Positions 54,327 to 64,000 of a stretch of 64,000 bases of DNA are shown here, in pieces. The stretch is taken from contig NC_134400.1 in the NCBI RefSeq assembly GCF_050003625.1, forward strand, positions 52,890,066 to 52,954,065, written 5' to 3'. The DNA comes from Haematobia irritans (lineage: Eukaryota; Arthropoda; Insecta; Diptera; Muscidae). The stretch's first letter is position 1, and each line of letters opens with the position of its first letter. The notes beneath the pieces are model-generated. The model was given only the letters and a program-made list of their open reading frames with translations, was not told the DNA's origin and made no database searches. Both the position numbers and the translations under genes were made by a program.

Positions 54327-56495
54327 GTCTCAGCAGTCCTGCACTACGTGTAAGCATGATGGCGGATTGAGACCAAATCGAAATCGTTAAGACAGAAATC
54401 GTTGGGTGAGAAGATTTTCCAAATTAAGGGATAAAAGCAAATTTGTTCGCACTTCTGTTTCCTGATTTATCCGATATGTTGATATTGAACGACAACCATG
54501 GGAAAATTTGATTCTTCAAGTTCCACCGGAATAATTCATGAGACCCGAGAGTCTTTATTCTTCAAAACTCATTCTCATTTCATTTAACGTTGTTTAACGA
54601 AGCTAAGAGTGTGGATGCTGATACTTTCGTTAGTCCTAAATGATTTCAATACTTCTGAAAAAAATTATTTACGTTGTATTGAGACTTTCACACTTTATAC
54701 AAAATGACGGAATGTAATCGCGGCCCTAGTGTAATAGACTTTGATTTGTTAGGGAGCTTCTTCGATTATATCCTTATACTATTCAACTTTTTAGACTAAG
54801 ACGGCGATAAGTTTATACCGTTGACTTTCCTTTTGTTATAAATTTCGATTCTTGATATCTGTCTTGATACCTTCAACGGATCATTGCGGACATTACCCCT
54901 TACGAAATAACTCGTTGCATTTTCCTCTCTATGCAAAATACGTTGGCCAGTCTGCTCAGTCTTCTTCTCCTTTTTGAAAGGAATACAGGACCAGTGGTGC
55001 ATTGGTGCCCAGTTTCGTGCGAAGGTGTGGTGAATATCAATATTCGGTATACTTTCGCTGCTCAGGACATACGAATTTTACCGCATATTTGTATCCGCTC
55101 GGCGTGTCTGCAAGAGGTTAATTATACAAGGATACTGAAGCCCATTGCAAAGCATGCTGATAATTTCCTGATCCCCGTCTTCTGTGTTTGCCTCTGTATT
55201 GTTCCTCTACTCAAAACAAGAAAATTGGCTCTCCAGGGAGATTCTCATTGGCCCAGTACTGTATTTTCCGTTTTAATTAGCAATTTTCTTGTCCGATTCG
55301 AAGAACATCATGTTTCCGCTAGGACAGGACTACAATCACAGCGTCTTTCCCTACACTGAAAAAAAGCATACTCGGTTCCAAAGATTTTGTCTTTACTTTA
55401 AAAAATTTGGTATTGATTCCGCGCCAAAGAAGCGGAGAATACAAGTAAGGATACTTTTAAGACACAATTCTCTTTTAAATTTAGGTTTTGTGTACTTGCT
55501 TCTAGGAAGCAAATTTTAATTTTTCGCTTTCTCAGCTTTTTTTCTTCATATGCTATCAAAGTCCTTTAAAAACGAGTTAACGGCAACTTTATTTTCCAAA
55601 TTAGGACTCGACTTCCAGTAGAAATAATGCTATGTTTGAAGTAAAAAACTTCTTTAAAATAAAGTTTTGAAAAACATGTCCTATATTTGAACGATTTTTT
55701 GCTTTGTAGTCAAGATGCAAACAGACAACAAATTTAAAGACAATTTCATTAAATTTAAAGAATTTTACTGAATTATTAAAGTCAAGTTGACCTTAGCCTA
55801 TAAATTTTTTCTTTCATGTTAAGATACCCATTTTTAAGTCAAATCACTTAATTATAAGGACAATACGACTTCATTGAAAAGTTTATCGACTTTTGGACAA
55901 GGAAGAAAGCTTTATATTGGAGAAATGCGTCTTCTATGCTAAGCAAAATTTGTATTCGTATTTTAAAGACATGAAATCTTTGATCTCACGACAATATTTT
56001 TTTCAGTGTAAGGATTGAACATTAAGATTCCGCTTAGGTGTTCAATCTCTTACTAGACATTAAGAAGAACTTTCTTCTTAATAAGGAAGATCTCCATAAT
56101 GTGGAATTTAACAAATGTTTCCCAAGGTCAAGTACAGCCCCCATTGATTTTCAGCTATTATGTGCCAATACAAGATGTCCACCAGATAACATTCCATTGT
56201 CTCTTCGGGTAAAGATGTCAATGAGCTTTAGGTGAAGATTAATGTATACCTCTCTTTGATTAGCGACTTCTACATTGCAAATTGCTATTCTTTAAAAGTT
56301 TCTACAAATATTGGGAGTAGTAACGAGGCCTGAAGGCTTTGCAAGAATTTATCACCTGAGGAAAAATAAGGACAAGATTCAAAAAATTTACGTGTATTAG
56401 CGGAATCCAATGATGAGATTCACGGGGAGATTGCACCAACTGACACCCCATGATACCGAAACTGCACCTGCTGATAGAGCAAGAAATCACCAGGC
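54327..56495. other. RT relic at left edge, then unassigned DNA
   Basis: 54327-54365 (GGTCTCAGCAGTCCTGCACT) continues the LOA-like RT relic, matching 50679-50715. The remainder has no recognisable domain. The 142-codon frame at 54931-55359 has hydrophobic stretches and Cys clusters but no family I can name, and I leave it uncalled. 56423-56476 resembles 57479-57530 (CTGACACYCCA...CCTGCTG). Confidence 0.4.
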
Positions 56496-57479
56496 TACAC
56501 GCTCACAAAAAATCGCTTCTGTAACATATACTCCCAAACATATTTTGCTTCAAGCATATACATTTTTGGGTATTGCCCAAACATTTATATGTTTGATCTC
56601 TTCCAATATATAATATGTTTGAAAGCATATTGGTCTAAACAATATATGTTTGGGTAGTCTAAGTTCCAAACATTTTGTATTTTTGCATCCAAATTCAATA
56701 ATGTTGTCTTCCAAAAAACAATATGTTATTATGTGAACATATAATATGTTTGGAAGCATTTTGCACCCAAAAATATTATATGCTTAAAAAAATTCTCCCA
56801 AACAATATTGTGCTCAAAATTTTATTTATTTATTTATATATTTACAATCATAATGAATTATGAAAATAAACAGGTAATATAGGTGCTAACAACATAGGTT
56901 TTCGACCTGAATGCTCAAAATTTTGTTTCTGCCCAATTGTATTATATTCCCCCACATCTTTCTCACTTCCACGAGATTTTTTAGTTCTTAGCACCTTTTT
57001 CTGTAATACAAACATTGTAGAAGAAATTATTCAATTGTATGATTTTTTTTTATTTTAATTTTACCTTTTGCCGGACGGGGATTCGAACAGCGGACCACAC
57101 AGTTTGTAAGGATCAAAGAAGTAGCTGATCAATTGCCCAAGGAAAAATAAAATGTTAATTTTGTTATAACAAGCAACAACCACCAACTTAATTCAATATC
57201 GCTCCCTGTTAAATAGCGCTCCAAGCTACTAAACACATATATGTTTATAAGCTATTTCTAAATTAATATATGTTTGCATCCAAGCATATTATATTTACAA
57301 ACATTTTATGTCCCAAACATAATATGTTCTAACATATTAACATATATGTCCCAAACATGTTATGCTAGTTTATGAACATTATATGCTTGCACTCAAAAAT
57401 ATTGTGTTTAAAAATTTGTGTTCCAAACATATAATGTTTATAGCCAAACATATGAAAAACAGTCTTTTTCATCCGTGTA
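56496..57479 (+). mobile_element. Complete CAAACATAT TIR element with one tRNA-like unit
   Basis: TA-flanked ends CACGCTCACAAAAAATCGCT (56498) and, complemented, CACGGATGAAAAAGACTGTT (57477). The arms are dense in AACATATAATATGTTTG-like near-palindromes. A type 2 tRNA-like unit lies on the minus strand at 56945-57111, with a truncated head (GTTTGTAAGGATC). The position of a type 3 partner is occupied by unrelated sequence. Non-coding. Confidence 0.75.
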
Positions 57480-57590
57480 GATTGCTCTGACTGACACTCC
57501 AAGAAACCGGAATTGCGCCTGCTGTGTTAGTCAGAATTCCTTTCTGTGATGGAACACTGCGTATCCCTCACTCACCAGTATCTTTTAAAA

Positions 57591-58402
57591 GAGCCACCGT
57601 GGTGCAAAGGTTAGCATACCTGTACTCCCTAGAAAGGAGCATGTGTTCAATCCCACACTGAAAAAACAGTAAACCCACCAGGAAGAAAACTTGTGGTTAA
57701 TTTTAGAAATGTTTGAATATTTTTCGAAAATTGTAACTAAACAGTATTACAAACGTTGGCATCACGCCGATATCACAAAAATAAGTAAATATTTTTTGAC
57801 AAATTCAAGAAAATTTATTAGACATAATTAAGTTTTTTCACATGTTAAAGAAAATTTTGTAGTTTGAAGGAAAAAAATTGGAGTTCAAAATTGCAAGAAC
57901 GTCTTTAGTGACATACGAAGTTCATGACGAACGTATTTCTAGTAAAATTTACAAATTTAAAGAAATAATGAACTATGTGTGGAAAATACGAATTTAGTAA
58001 ATCTTTATGCTTAATTATTTTTTCCCCGATTTTTAGTTAATTTAACTAACGTACGCAAAACATTGTTAGAGTAAAGGAAACTTTCTCCAAACATAATAAC
58101 TTCATGAACTAAAATAAAGTTAAATTGGCTTTAGTGAAATAGAGAGGTAATTTTTTTTTGAGTGCAGTTTCGACCAACCACCAACAACTTCTTCAACGGT
58201 AGTGCTGGTAATATTTCTGGGCGTTTCAAAGTTTTTCTAAGTGTGTAGCCTATAAAAAGGAGGTACCTTTTCATTGAGCTAACCAAAATCTGACAGCACT
58301 CAGTGATAAGGGGGAAGTTCACCACTGTGGTATTACGATGGGCTGAATAGTCTCAGTGAGCCTGAAAAATGGGACTGGACATATACCTAAGCTAACCTAT
58401 AA
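57591..58402 (+). mobile_element. SINE-1 split by MITE X
   Basis: Head GAGCCACCGTGGTGCAAAGG to GTGTTCAATCCC (57591-57654), MITE X (57656-58164), then TTTCGACCAACC...TAGTGCTGGTAATATTTCTG to CCTAAGCTAACCT (58402). The SINE was inserted in the middle of its B-box region. It is more diverged than the 14.8 kb copy. Confidence 0.85.
57656..58164 (-). mobile_element. MITE X, copy 3
   Basis: Begins CACTGAAAAAACAGTAAACC and ends with the complement of CACTCAAAAAAAAATTACCT. The interior is the reverse of 30171-30681 with scattered changes. It is nested in a SINE. Confidence 0.85.
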
Positions 58403-58521
58403 AGTGCAGTGAACTAAACTATTGTAAACATGTCCCCTCAAGAACGGCACCATCTAAAACTGCGAAAGCTATGATAAGAAAACCAGGCGATTCACTCCAG
58501 CATAGTTCTGGTAGGAAAATA
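58403..58521. other. Short unassigned spacer
   Basis: No feature recognised between the SINE end and the next MITE. Confidence 0.4.
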
Positions 58522-59049
58522 TACACCCAAAAAAAGTGAACCCACCGTGGAAGAAAATGTAGGTTTATTTTAGAAAATTTTAACTAAAATAGTCTTCTAA
58601 TAGCAACGTGTTATAAATAAGTTAATACTTTTTGTCAAACTGAAGAAATCTTTTTAAAAATAATTATTTTTTTTCTGTTGTTTAAGAAAATTTCATATGT
58701 TGAAAGAAAAAATTGTATTTAAAAATTGTTAAAATGTCTTTAGCGCTGTACGAAGTTCAAGACAGGTACAATATTAGTAAAATTAACTCCTTTTAGAGAC
58801 TTATGAACTCAATTTAAGCAAACTTCTGCCATTTTAGGAAAATATGAACTATTTTATTTTGTAGTAAAATTGTGCACTATATTTGAATACAACTTCTTTT
58901 CTTATTTTTAGTTCACGTCATTAAAGTTAGCAAAAAATTATTCAAATAAGGAACATTTACTCATATTTTGCAAAATTAAACTAAAATCAACTAATCTTCA
59001 TGAACTAAAATAAAGTTCAGTTGGCATTAGAGCCCCTTTTTTCTGGGTA
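58522..59049 (-). mobile_element. MITE X relative, copy 4
   Basis: TA-flanked CACCCAAAAAAAGTGAACCC (58524) and, complemented, ACCCAGAAAAAAGGGGCTCT (to 59047). The interior resembles MITE X in reverse (GTACGAAGTTCAAGACAGGT) but is clearly diverged, intermediate between X and Y. Confidence 0.75.
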
Positions 59050-60748
59050 TAGCTACCAGTGTAGTGTTGTACTGGGAGTGGGAGAATCACCTGATCGACA
59101 GCATCAGCGATGAGGGAAACATCGCTGATGCTGACATGTCAGTGACAATGACAGACGGCTCCATAGAGAGGCCAGATCGATGCTAAATCCTACTTGATGT
59201 GGATGTCTTCTCTGTTAAGTTTGCAGGACATACATTGGGTTCAGAAAGCCCACTTATTGGGTATCCTAGAGATCTTCATACGCCGCTGCTACAAGGTATT
59301 GCCTTCAAGGGAATTATTGTCTGCAGTGGAGAGTATGTACCAAAGTTTCGGTCCCTCTACTGTTCTCACTCTTTGTTTGTTCATTTTTCGATTTTTATTT
59401 ACATATGGATTTTCCGCTTGAATGGAACGTGTGTATATAGCTTTATCTCAATCGGTTCTAATTGAATTATCACAATCATATAAACTATGAGAATGCCCTC
59501 ATGTTTCAAACATTTAATAGCCTGCATGACTTTCTAGATTGATAAATATTTGCGACGTGGTTATATGTAAAACATGATGATGTTCTTTCAACCAACTTCT
59601 GGCGAGACCATGGCTAGATTTCATTTTGAATTCTTTCCATGCAAAGCCCATTTAAACCTAACGCCAATAGATGAGGAGAACATCTGTTTCGGCCATAAAA
59701 TTTAACTCGGAATTGCGCAAATTAACACCATTTATGGGACTAAAGAACTTGGGAAATGGTCTTGCCTTTATCGAATCCCATTCTCTAGACATGCCTAGCC
59801 TAGTGCTTAGAAAATTTAAAGCCAACGGACAGACTTGACACTTTTGATGAGTTTTGCAAAAATTCTGTTTTTTTATGATTTTTATAGCCAAACGGATTGC
59901 TTTATTATCTTTATTATTGCAAATCTTCCCAGTTTCTACACCACTCGCAACGATCCAACCCCGCCTCTCGTAAAAATAGGAGTTTTTAACGAATTTATCA
60001 CTGTTTAATCTTGTGATACGCACAAACAGGGTTTTTTATTAGGAATTTTACACCCCCAAAGATGCTTAGCCACACACCAACACGACGAACTCTAACATAC
60101 TTATCCCTCGATATCGAAGAGTTTTTATACTAACCCTGCTGCATAATAGTTGTCTTTTATTTACAGTTCAGGGTTTTGTTTTCATGAAAATTATTAACAA
60201 TACAACACTGCTGCACGAACTGTCATATTTTAAACGATATATTTTGTGTGAAAATATTTTATGATAATGCAAATGGAAAAAATGTTTGAAAGTAATCCAC
60301 ATTTCAGAATCCATAAACTTCAAAGATGTAGGATGAAAATTGGGCTTCTCTAAGATCGTAAAATAAAGTCTGAACATTCAAAAGGCGCATTATAAATTTG
60401 AGAACTCCCAGCTCACACATTTTGGTGAAATCAACTTTTTTCCTTGTAAAAAGAATAATCCGTGGTGAAGGGAACAAAATGCAGTTGAGAAAAAAATTGG
60501 CATTGCAGCGAGTTTCCGTTGCGGCAGAAAATCTGCAATTCATTGTTGGTATGCTAAGTTTGGACGTGGTAAAATTAGTGATTTCCCCAAAAGGGGTATC
60601 TTTTGTCGAACATCGACTTTTAATTTAGTCGATTTTTTGTTAATGAAAATCGAATAGAGTTTCTGAAAAAAATAATCTTGAAAATTGTTTGGATAACAGA
60701 CATTGATATGAATTAAAATTGATTAATCGACTTTTGATAATAACAAAC
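59050..60748. other. Unassigned stretch with a 14-bp hairpin
   Basis: CAGCATCAGCGATG (59099-59112) and CATCGCTGATGCTG (59120-59133) form a perfect stem with a 7-nt loop. Overlapping frames at 59194-59465 and 59658-60023 have no recognisable domain. No window repeats are seen in 59200-60740. It may be low-copy DNA. Confidence 0.45.
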
Positions 60749-61199
60749 ATGTAAGTAAAGTAGAAAGTCGGGCGGAGCCGACTATATCATACCCTAAACC
60801 ACCATTACAGAATTAGTAATCATAAGCATTTGTGGGGTAATATAGAGGTCTGGGAGATAAACAGCAGTTGCGTCTTTAAGAAAATTAAGGGGTACATGTT
60901 TATGGGTGCTTTGAGTCAATTTGACTATAGCTCATAGTCAATGTTGCCACGGAAAATGTTCGGTTTACGCTACAAGGACAAAAAAAGTTCCCTACTTTCC
61001 CATACATTCCCAAACAACTTTCCCTACTATATTTTTCGTTAAATTTAAAAAAATTTTACAAAACAAAAATGGTTCTAAGTACTTTATTGTCTAAAAACAT
61101 GAATATGCAACGTATATAACTTAGAATATAAATTTGTATTACCACCACGGTTGCCACAGTTGGAATTCTACCCAAATTAGTAATCGTTTTTGTTAAATC

Positions 61200-61405
61200 T
61201 CTATAAAATTAAATTTTTGGAAAAAGTTTCTATAAACAAATTTTTGTGAGAAATAAAATTTTGACAATAAATTCTATCGAAATAAAATTTTGAGAAAAAA
61301 TTCTACAGAAATAAAATTTTGAGAAAAATTTGTATAGAAGTAATATTTTGAAAAAAATTTCTATAGAAATACAATTTTGACAAAATTTTCTACAGGAATA
61401 AAGTT
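61200..61405 (-). repeat. 29-bp minisatellite inside family 2
   Basis: Seven or so degenerate TTCTATAGAAATAAAATTTT units in the position seen in the other family 2 copies. Confidence 0.82.
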
Positions 61406-61699
61406 TACCACACATTGTTAAAGATCAAGTCTTGCCGGCTTCTAATTTCCTTCTCTAGAGCCACCAAAATGTAAAAATTATTACAAATTGTGTTGAGTGA
61501 AAATGTCCTACATTGTGGCCCTACGTTCCTACAAGACGCTAAATATTAGAAAAACCCTACATACAGGGAATTTCCCATACTTCTAGCAACACTGGCTGTG
61601 TTGATATTGCACCTACGGAGTTAGTATGCCACTAATATTGAGCCCATTATTAAAAAAAAAAGAGAAACTCGTTAAATTAGTGTGGGTAATAAATACAAA

Positions 61700-62580
61700 T
61701 TTGTAAAAATCGAGCAATATTCTTATGTAAGAGCTATAAATACGTATAAGTACGATCGGCTAGTACATCAAAATTTGAAATTTGAGTAACATTGGTTAAT
61801 GAATAAGAGTACTATGGCCAAATTTGGGAAAATCGAGCGATGCATAAATATGGAAGCTACATTTAAATCTGAACCAATTTGCATAATATTTTGCGGGTTT
61901 GTTAATACCACAAAAGGTTAACTTGTGCAAGATTTGAGTAAGATCAGTTAAGAAATGAGGCCTGTATGGTCAAACATAAGGTTATTAGGGGCGAATTTTT
62001 CAAAATCGGGTGATACATATATGGGAGCTATATCTACATCTGAACCGATTTCGATGAAATTTTGCACATATAGTTAGTACTATAGAGGACTGGATCTAGC
62101 CAACTTTTAGTAAGATCGGTTAATAAATAAAGGTTCTATGGCCAAATTTGGGAAAATCGGGCTATACATGTATATGGGAGCTGTATTTAAATCTGAACCG
62201 ATTTCGATGATTTTTTGCACATATAGTAAGAGCTATAGAAGACTACATTTACCCAAATTTTAGTAAGATCGGTTGATAAATAAGGGTTTTGTGGCCAAAT
62301 TTGGGAAAATCGGGCGATACATATATATGAGAGCTATATCTAAATCTGAACCGATTTGGATGAAATTTTGCAGACTTGAAGGGCGATGGAAAATATTACC
62401 TTTTGCAAAATTTGGTGACGATCCGTTTGAAAAAAAGCGCAACGTGACCCCATTTGTCGAAATCGGGCTATACATATATATGGGAGCTATATCTAAATTT
62501 GATCCGATTTCTATAGCGTTCGTCCTTGTGCCCAAAAAACTCGCTGTACCAAATTTCATCAAAACCGGTTAATAATTACG
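61700..62580 (+). repeat. ~153-bp tandem array, family 2 monomer
   Basis: Units carry ATATATGGGAGCTATATCTA, AATCTGAACCGATTTCGATG, TTAGTAAGATCGGTTAATAA and GGCCAAATTTGGGAAAATCG. They correspond unit by unit to the inverted array at 3390-4260. Confidence 0.8.
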
Positions 62581-62908
62581 ACCGGAATCCTGTGAACAAC
62601 AAATACATGGACAGACGGACGGACACCAAGCGCTAGATCGACTCAGGAGGTGATTCTGAGTCGATCGGTATATATTTTATGGGGTCTAAAATCAATATTT
62701 GTGGTAGGCACATTTTTTGGCCGATCAAACTTATTATACCCTGCCCACTATGTGGTTTAGGGTATAAAGACGACATTGATTTGGAACAAAATCAAAATGT
62801 GTGCTATTGAGCTGACAGCTCAAAGCAGAAAATGCGGTCGAATCACGAACCGTATTGAAAGAATAATCAACAAACCTTATTGCAACAGTATGAGCTTGTA
62901 TGAGTATT

Positions 62909-63125
62909 AGGTTTGCCTTATATATCGGGAGTAGAGAATAAATACAAATATTAATTATCGAAAATTGCTTTATTGTTTCTCGAAATATTCCCCATTAAGA
63001 TCTATACACGTTTAGTTCAAACTAATTGTCGAAGCACTTTTGCACTCTGATTGAGGTAACGCAAAAATATGCATTCCGAAGGCATCAACCGTTTCTTCAG
63101 ATGTCGAAAAACGTAGACCTATCAT
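62909..63125 (-). pseudogene. Mariner transposase C-terminal relic
   Basis: On the minus strand, FSTSEETVDAFGMHIFALPQ (near 63100) and, after a stop, CIDLNGEYFEKQ (near 62990) are the typical end of a mariner transposase. TTAGGTTTGCCTTATATATC at 62909 looks like its terminal inverted repeat. Everything upstream of the C-terminus is gone, replaced by the family 3 element from 63134. It is a different mariner from that at 46-47.4 kb. Confidence 0.7.
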
Positions 63126-63133
63126 TTTATTTT

Positions 63134-63720
63134 TATACCCACCACCATAGAATGGTGACGGGGGTATAATAAGTTCTCATTCCATTTGTAACACATCGAA
63201 ATATCGATTTACGACTATATAAAGTATATATATTCTTGATCAGGGAGAAATTCTAAGACGATATAACGATGTCCGTCTGTCTGTCTGTCTGTCTGTCTGT
63301 TGTAATCACGCTACAGTCTTCAATAATGAAGCAATTGTGCTGAAATTTTGCACAAACTCGTCTTTTGTCTGCAGGCAGCTCAAGTTCGAAGACGGGCTAT
63401 ATCGGTCCAGGTTTTAATATAGTCCCCATATAAACCGACCTCCCGATTTGGGGTCTTGGGCTTATAGAAATCGTACTTTTTATCCAATTTGCCTGAAATT
63501 TGAAATCTAGAGGTATTTTATGACCACAAAGAGGTGTGCCAAAAATGGTGAGTATCAGTCCATGTTTTTGTATAGCCCCCATATAGACCGATCTCCCGAT
63601 TTTACATCTTGGGTTTATAGAATCCGTAGTTTATATACAATTTGCCTGAAATTGGAAATTTATAGGTATTTTAGGACCATAAAGGGGTGTGCCACAAATG
63701 GTGAGTATCGGTCCATGTTT
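63134..63720 (-). mobile_element. Family 3 composite element, truncated (tail plus monomers)
   Basis: Inverted tail with hairpin TATACCCACC...GGGGGTATA, ACATCGAAATATCGATTTAC, TATAAAGTATATATATTCTT and a (GTCT)n run (63276-63301). Two 153-bp-spaced monomers follow, with GGTGTGCC at 63534 and 63687 and the core TATAGCCCCCATATAGACCG. It is cut at 63721 by another element. Confidence 0.75.
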
Positions 63721-64000
63721 GCACGCTCACAAAAAATCGCTTCTGTAACATATACTCCCAAACATATTTTGCTTCAAGCATATACATTTTTGGCTATTGC
63801 CCAAACATTTATATGTTTGATCTCTTCCAATATATAATATGTTTGAAAGCATATTGGTCTAAACAATATATGTTTGAGTAGTCAATTTCCAAACATTTTG
63901 TATTTTTGCATCCAAATTCAATAATGTTGTCTTCCAAAAAACAATATGTTATTATGTGAACATATAATATGTTTGGAAGCATTTTGCACCCAAAAATATT
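63721..64000 (+). mobile_element. CAAACATAT TIR element, left part, cut by window end
   Basis: GCACGCTCACAAAAAATCGC to AAGCATTTTGCACCCAAAAA is almost identical to 56498-56780, with only a few differences (for example GGCTATTGCC against GGGTATTGCC). It is inserted in a family 3 monomer and continues past the window. Confidence 0.88.

Larger units (their letters stand above)
60749..62766 (+). mobile_element. Complete family 2 composite element
   Basis: Head 60749-61190 (GTAAGTAAAGTAGAAAGTCG with the GTCGGGCGGAGCCGAC hairpin, CCCTAC-rich part), minisatellite 61200-61405, unique link to 61700, ~153-bp monomers 61700-62580, and tail 62581-62766 (GACAGACGGACGGACACC ... TTATTATACCCTGCCC ... GGTTTAGGGTATAAA). 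It is the inverted counterpart of 3169-5290. Confidence 0.75.

Noticed and set aside
54931..55359. 142-codon frame with hydrophobic segments
   Set aside because: No recognisable family, and the surrounding DNA contains retrotransposon relics. I could not support it as a gene.

Overview
The window reads as AT-rich, repeat-dominated nuclear DNA of a higher fly. I judge it a calyptrate, most likely a muscid. The basis is the combination of arrays of CAAAATTTTATTTCTATAG units, a tRNA-derived SINE ending in TAACCTAACC, DD41D (rosa-type) and DD34D mariners, and elements carrying the dipteran core of a TATACCC/GGGTATA hairpin plus GTCCGTCCGTCTG. The species is an inference from remembered repeat content, not a search result. 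I find no host protein-coding gene, rRNA or functional tRNA that I can defend. Nearly every long open frame is a transposase or retrotransposon remnant, or an artefact of a tandem repeat.

Layout. About 0-9 kb: two complete composite elements, family 1 (1348-3138, +) and family 2 (3169-5290, -), then relics and a fragment of family 1. About 9.3-16 kb: a family 1 copy holding a DD41D mariner, two family 1 heads in tandem, a 1.15 kb TIR element (12899-14050), and a MITE carrying a full SINE with an 11-bp target-site duplication. About 16-20.5 kb: AT-rich DNA with a ~200-bp repeated cassette that resembles exons bounded by splice sites, then the longest 29-bp minisatellite. About 21-24.2 kb: family 1, a second DD41D mariner, and a deleted family 2 copy. 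About 24.6-27.6 kb: a decayed non-LTR retrotransposon (endonuclease, RT, Cys/His tail). About 27.8-36.1 kb: several more family 1 and 2 copies with MITEs and a ~200-bp AT microsatellite nested in them. About 36-41 kb: mostly unassigned, with an inverted copy of the 12.9 kb element. About 40.8-46 kb: a TIR element with two divergent tRNA-like heads, a SINE, and a MITE family with a 623-bp tandem duplication. About 46-50.8 kb: a LOA-like non-LTR element (RT plus RNase H) interrupted by three different DNA transposons. About 50.8-57.5 kb: an ACTCACG-rich hAT-like MITE and elements full of CAAACATAT motifs. About 57.6-64 kb: a SINE split by a MITE, a complete family 2 copy, a mariner C-terminal relic, and a third 153-bp family.

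The main structural result is that two large families, called family 1 and family 2 here, share one plan: a head with a GC-rich hairpin, a 29-bp minisatellite, a 153-bp tandem array, and a tail with a TATACCC...GGGTATA hairpin. Three sequence-diverged 153-bp monomers keep the same 153-bp spacing and share a core like TATATGGGGGCTATA. The architecture recalls the Helitron-related DINE-1 elements of Drosophila, which also carry tandem repeats of about 150 bp, but no Rep/helicase gene is present to prove that. The second notable theme is a group of TIR elements with TA-flanked ends starting CACG that carry tRNA-derived sequences in the middle, in two cases as a divergent head-to-head pair. The third is that all three DD41D mariners keep most or all of the catalytic domain but lack most of the N-terminal DNA-binding region.
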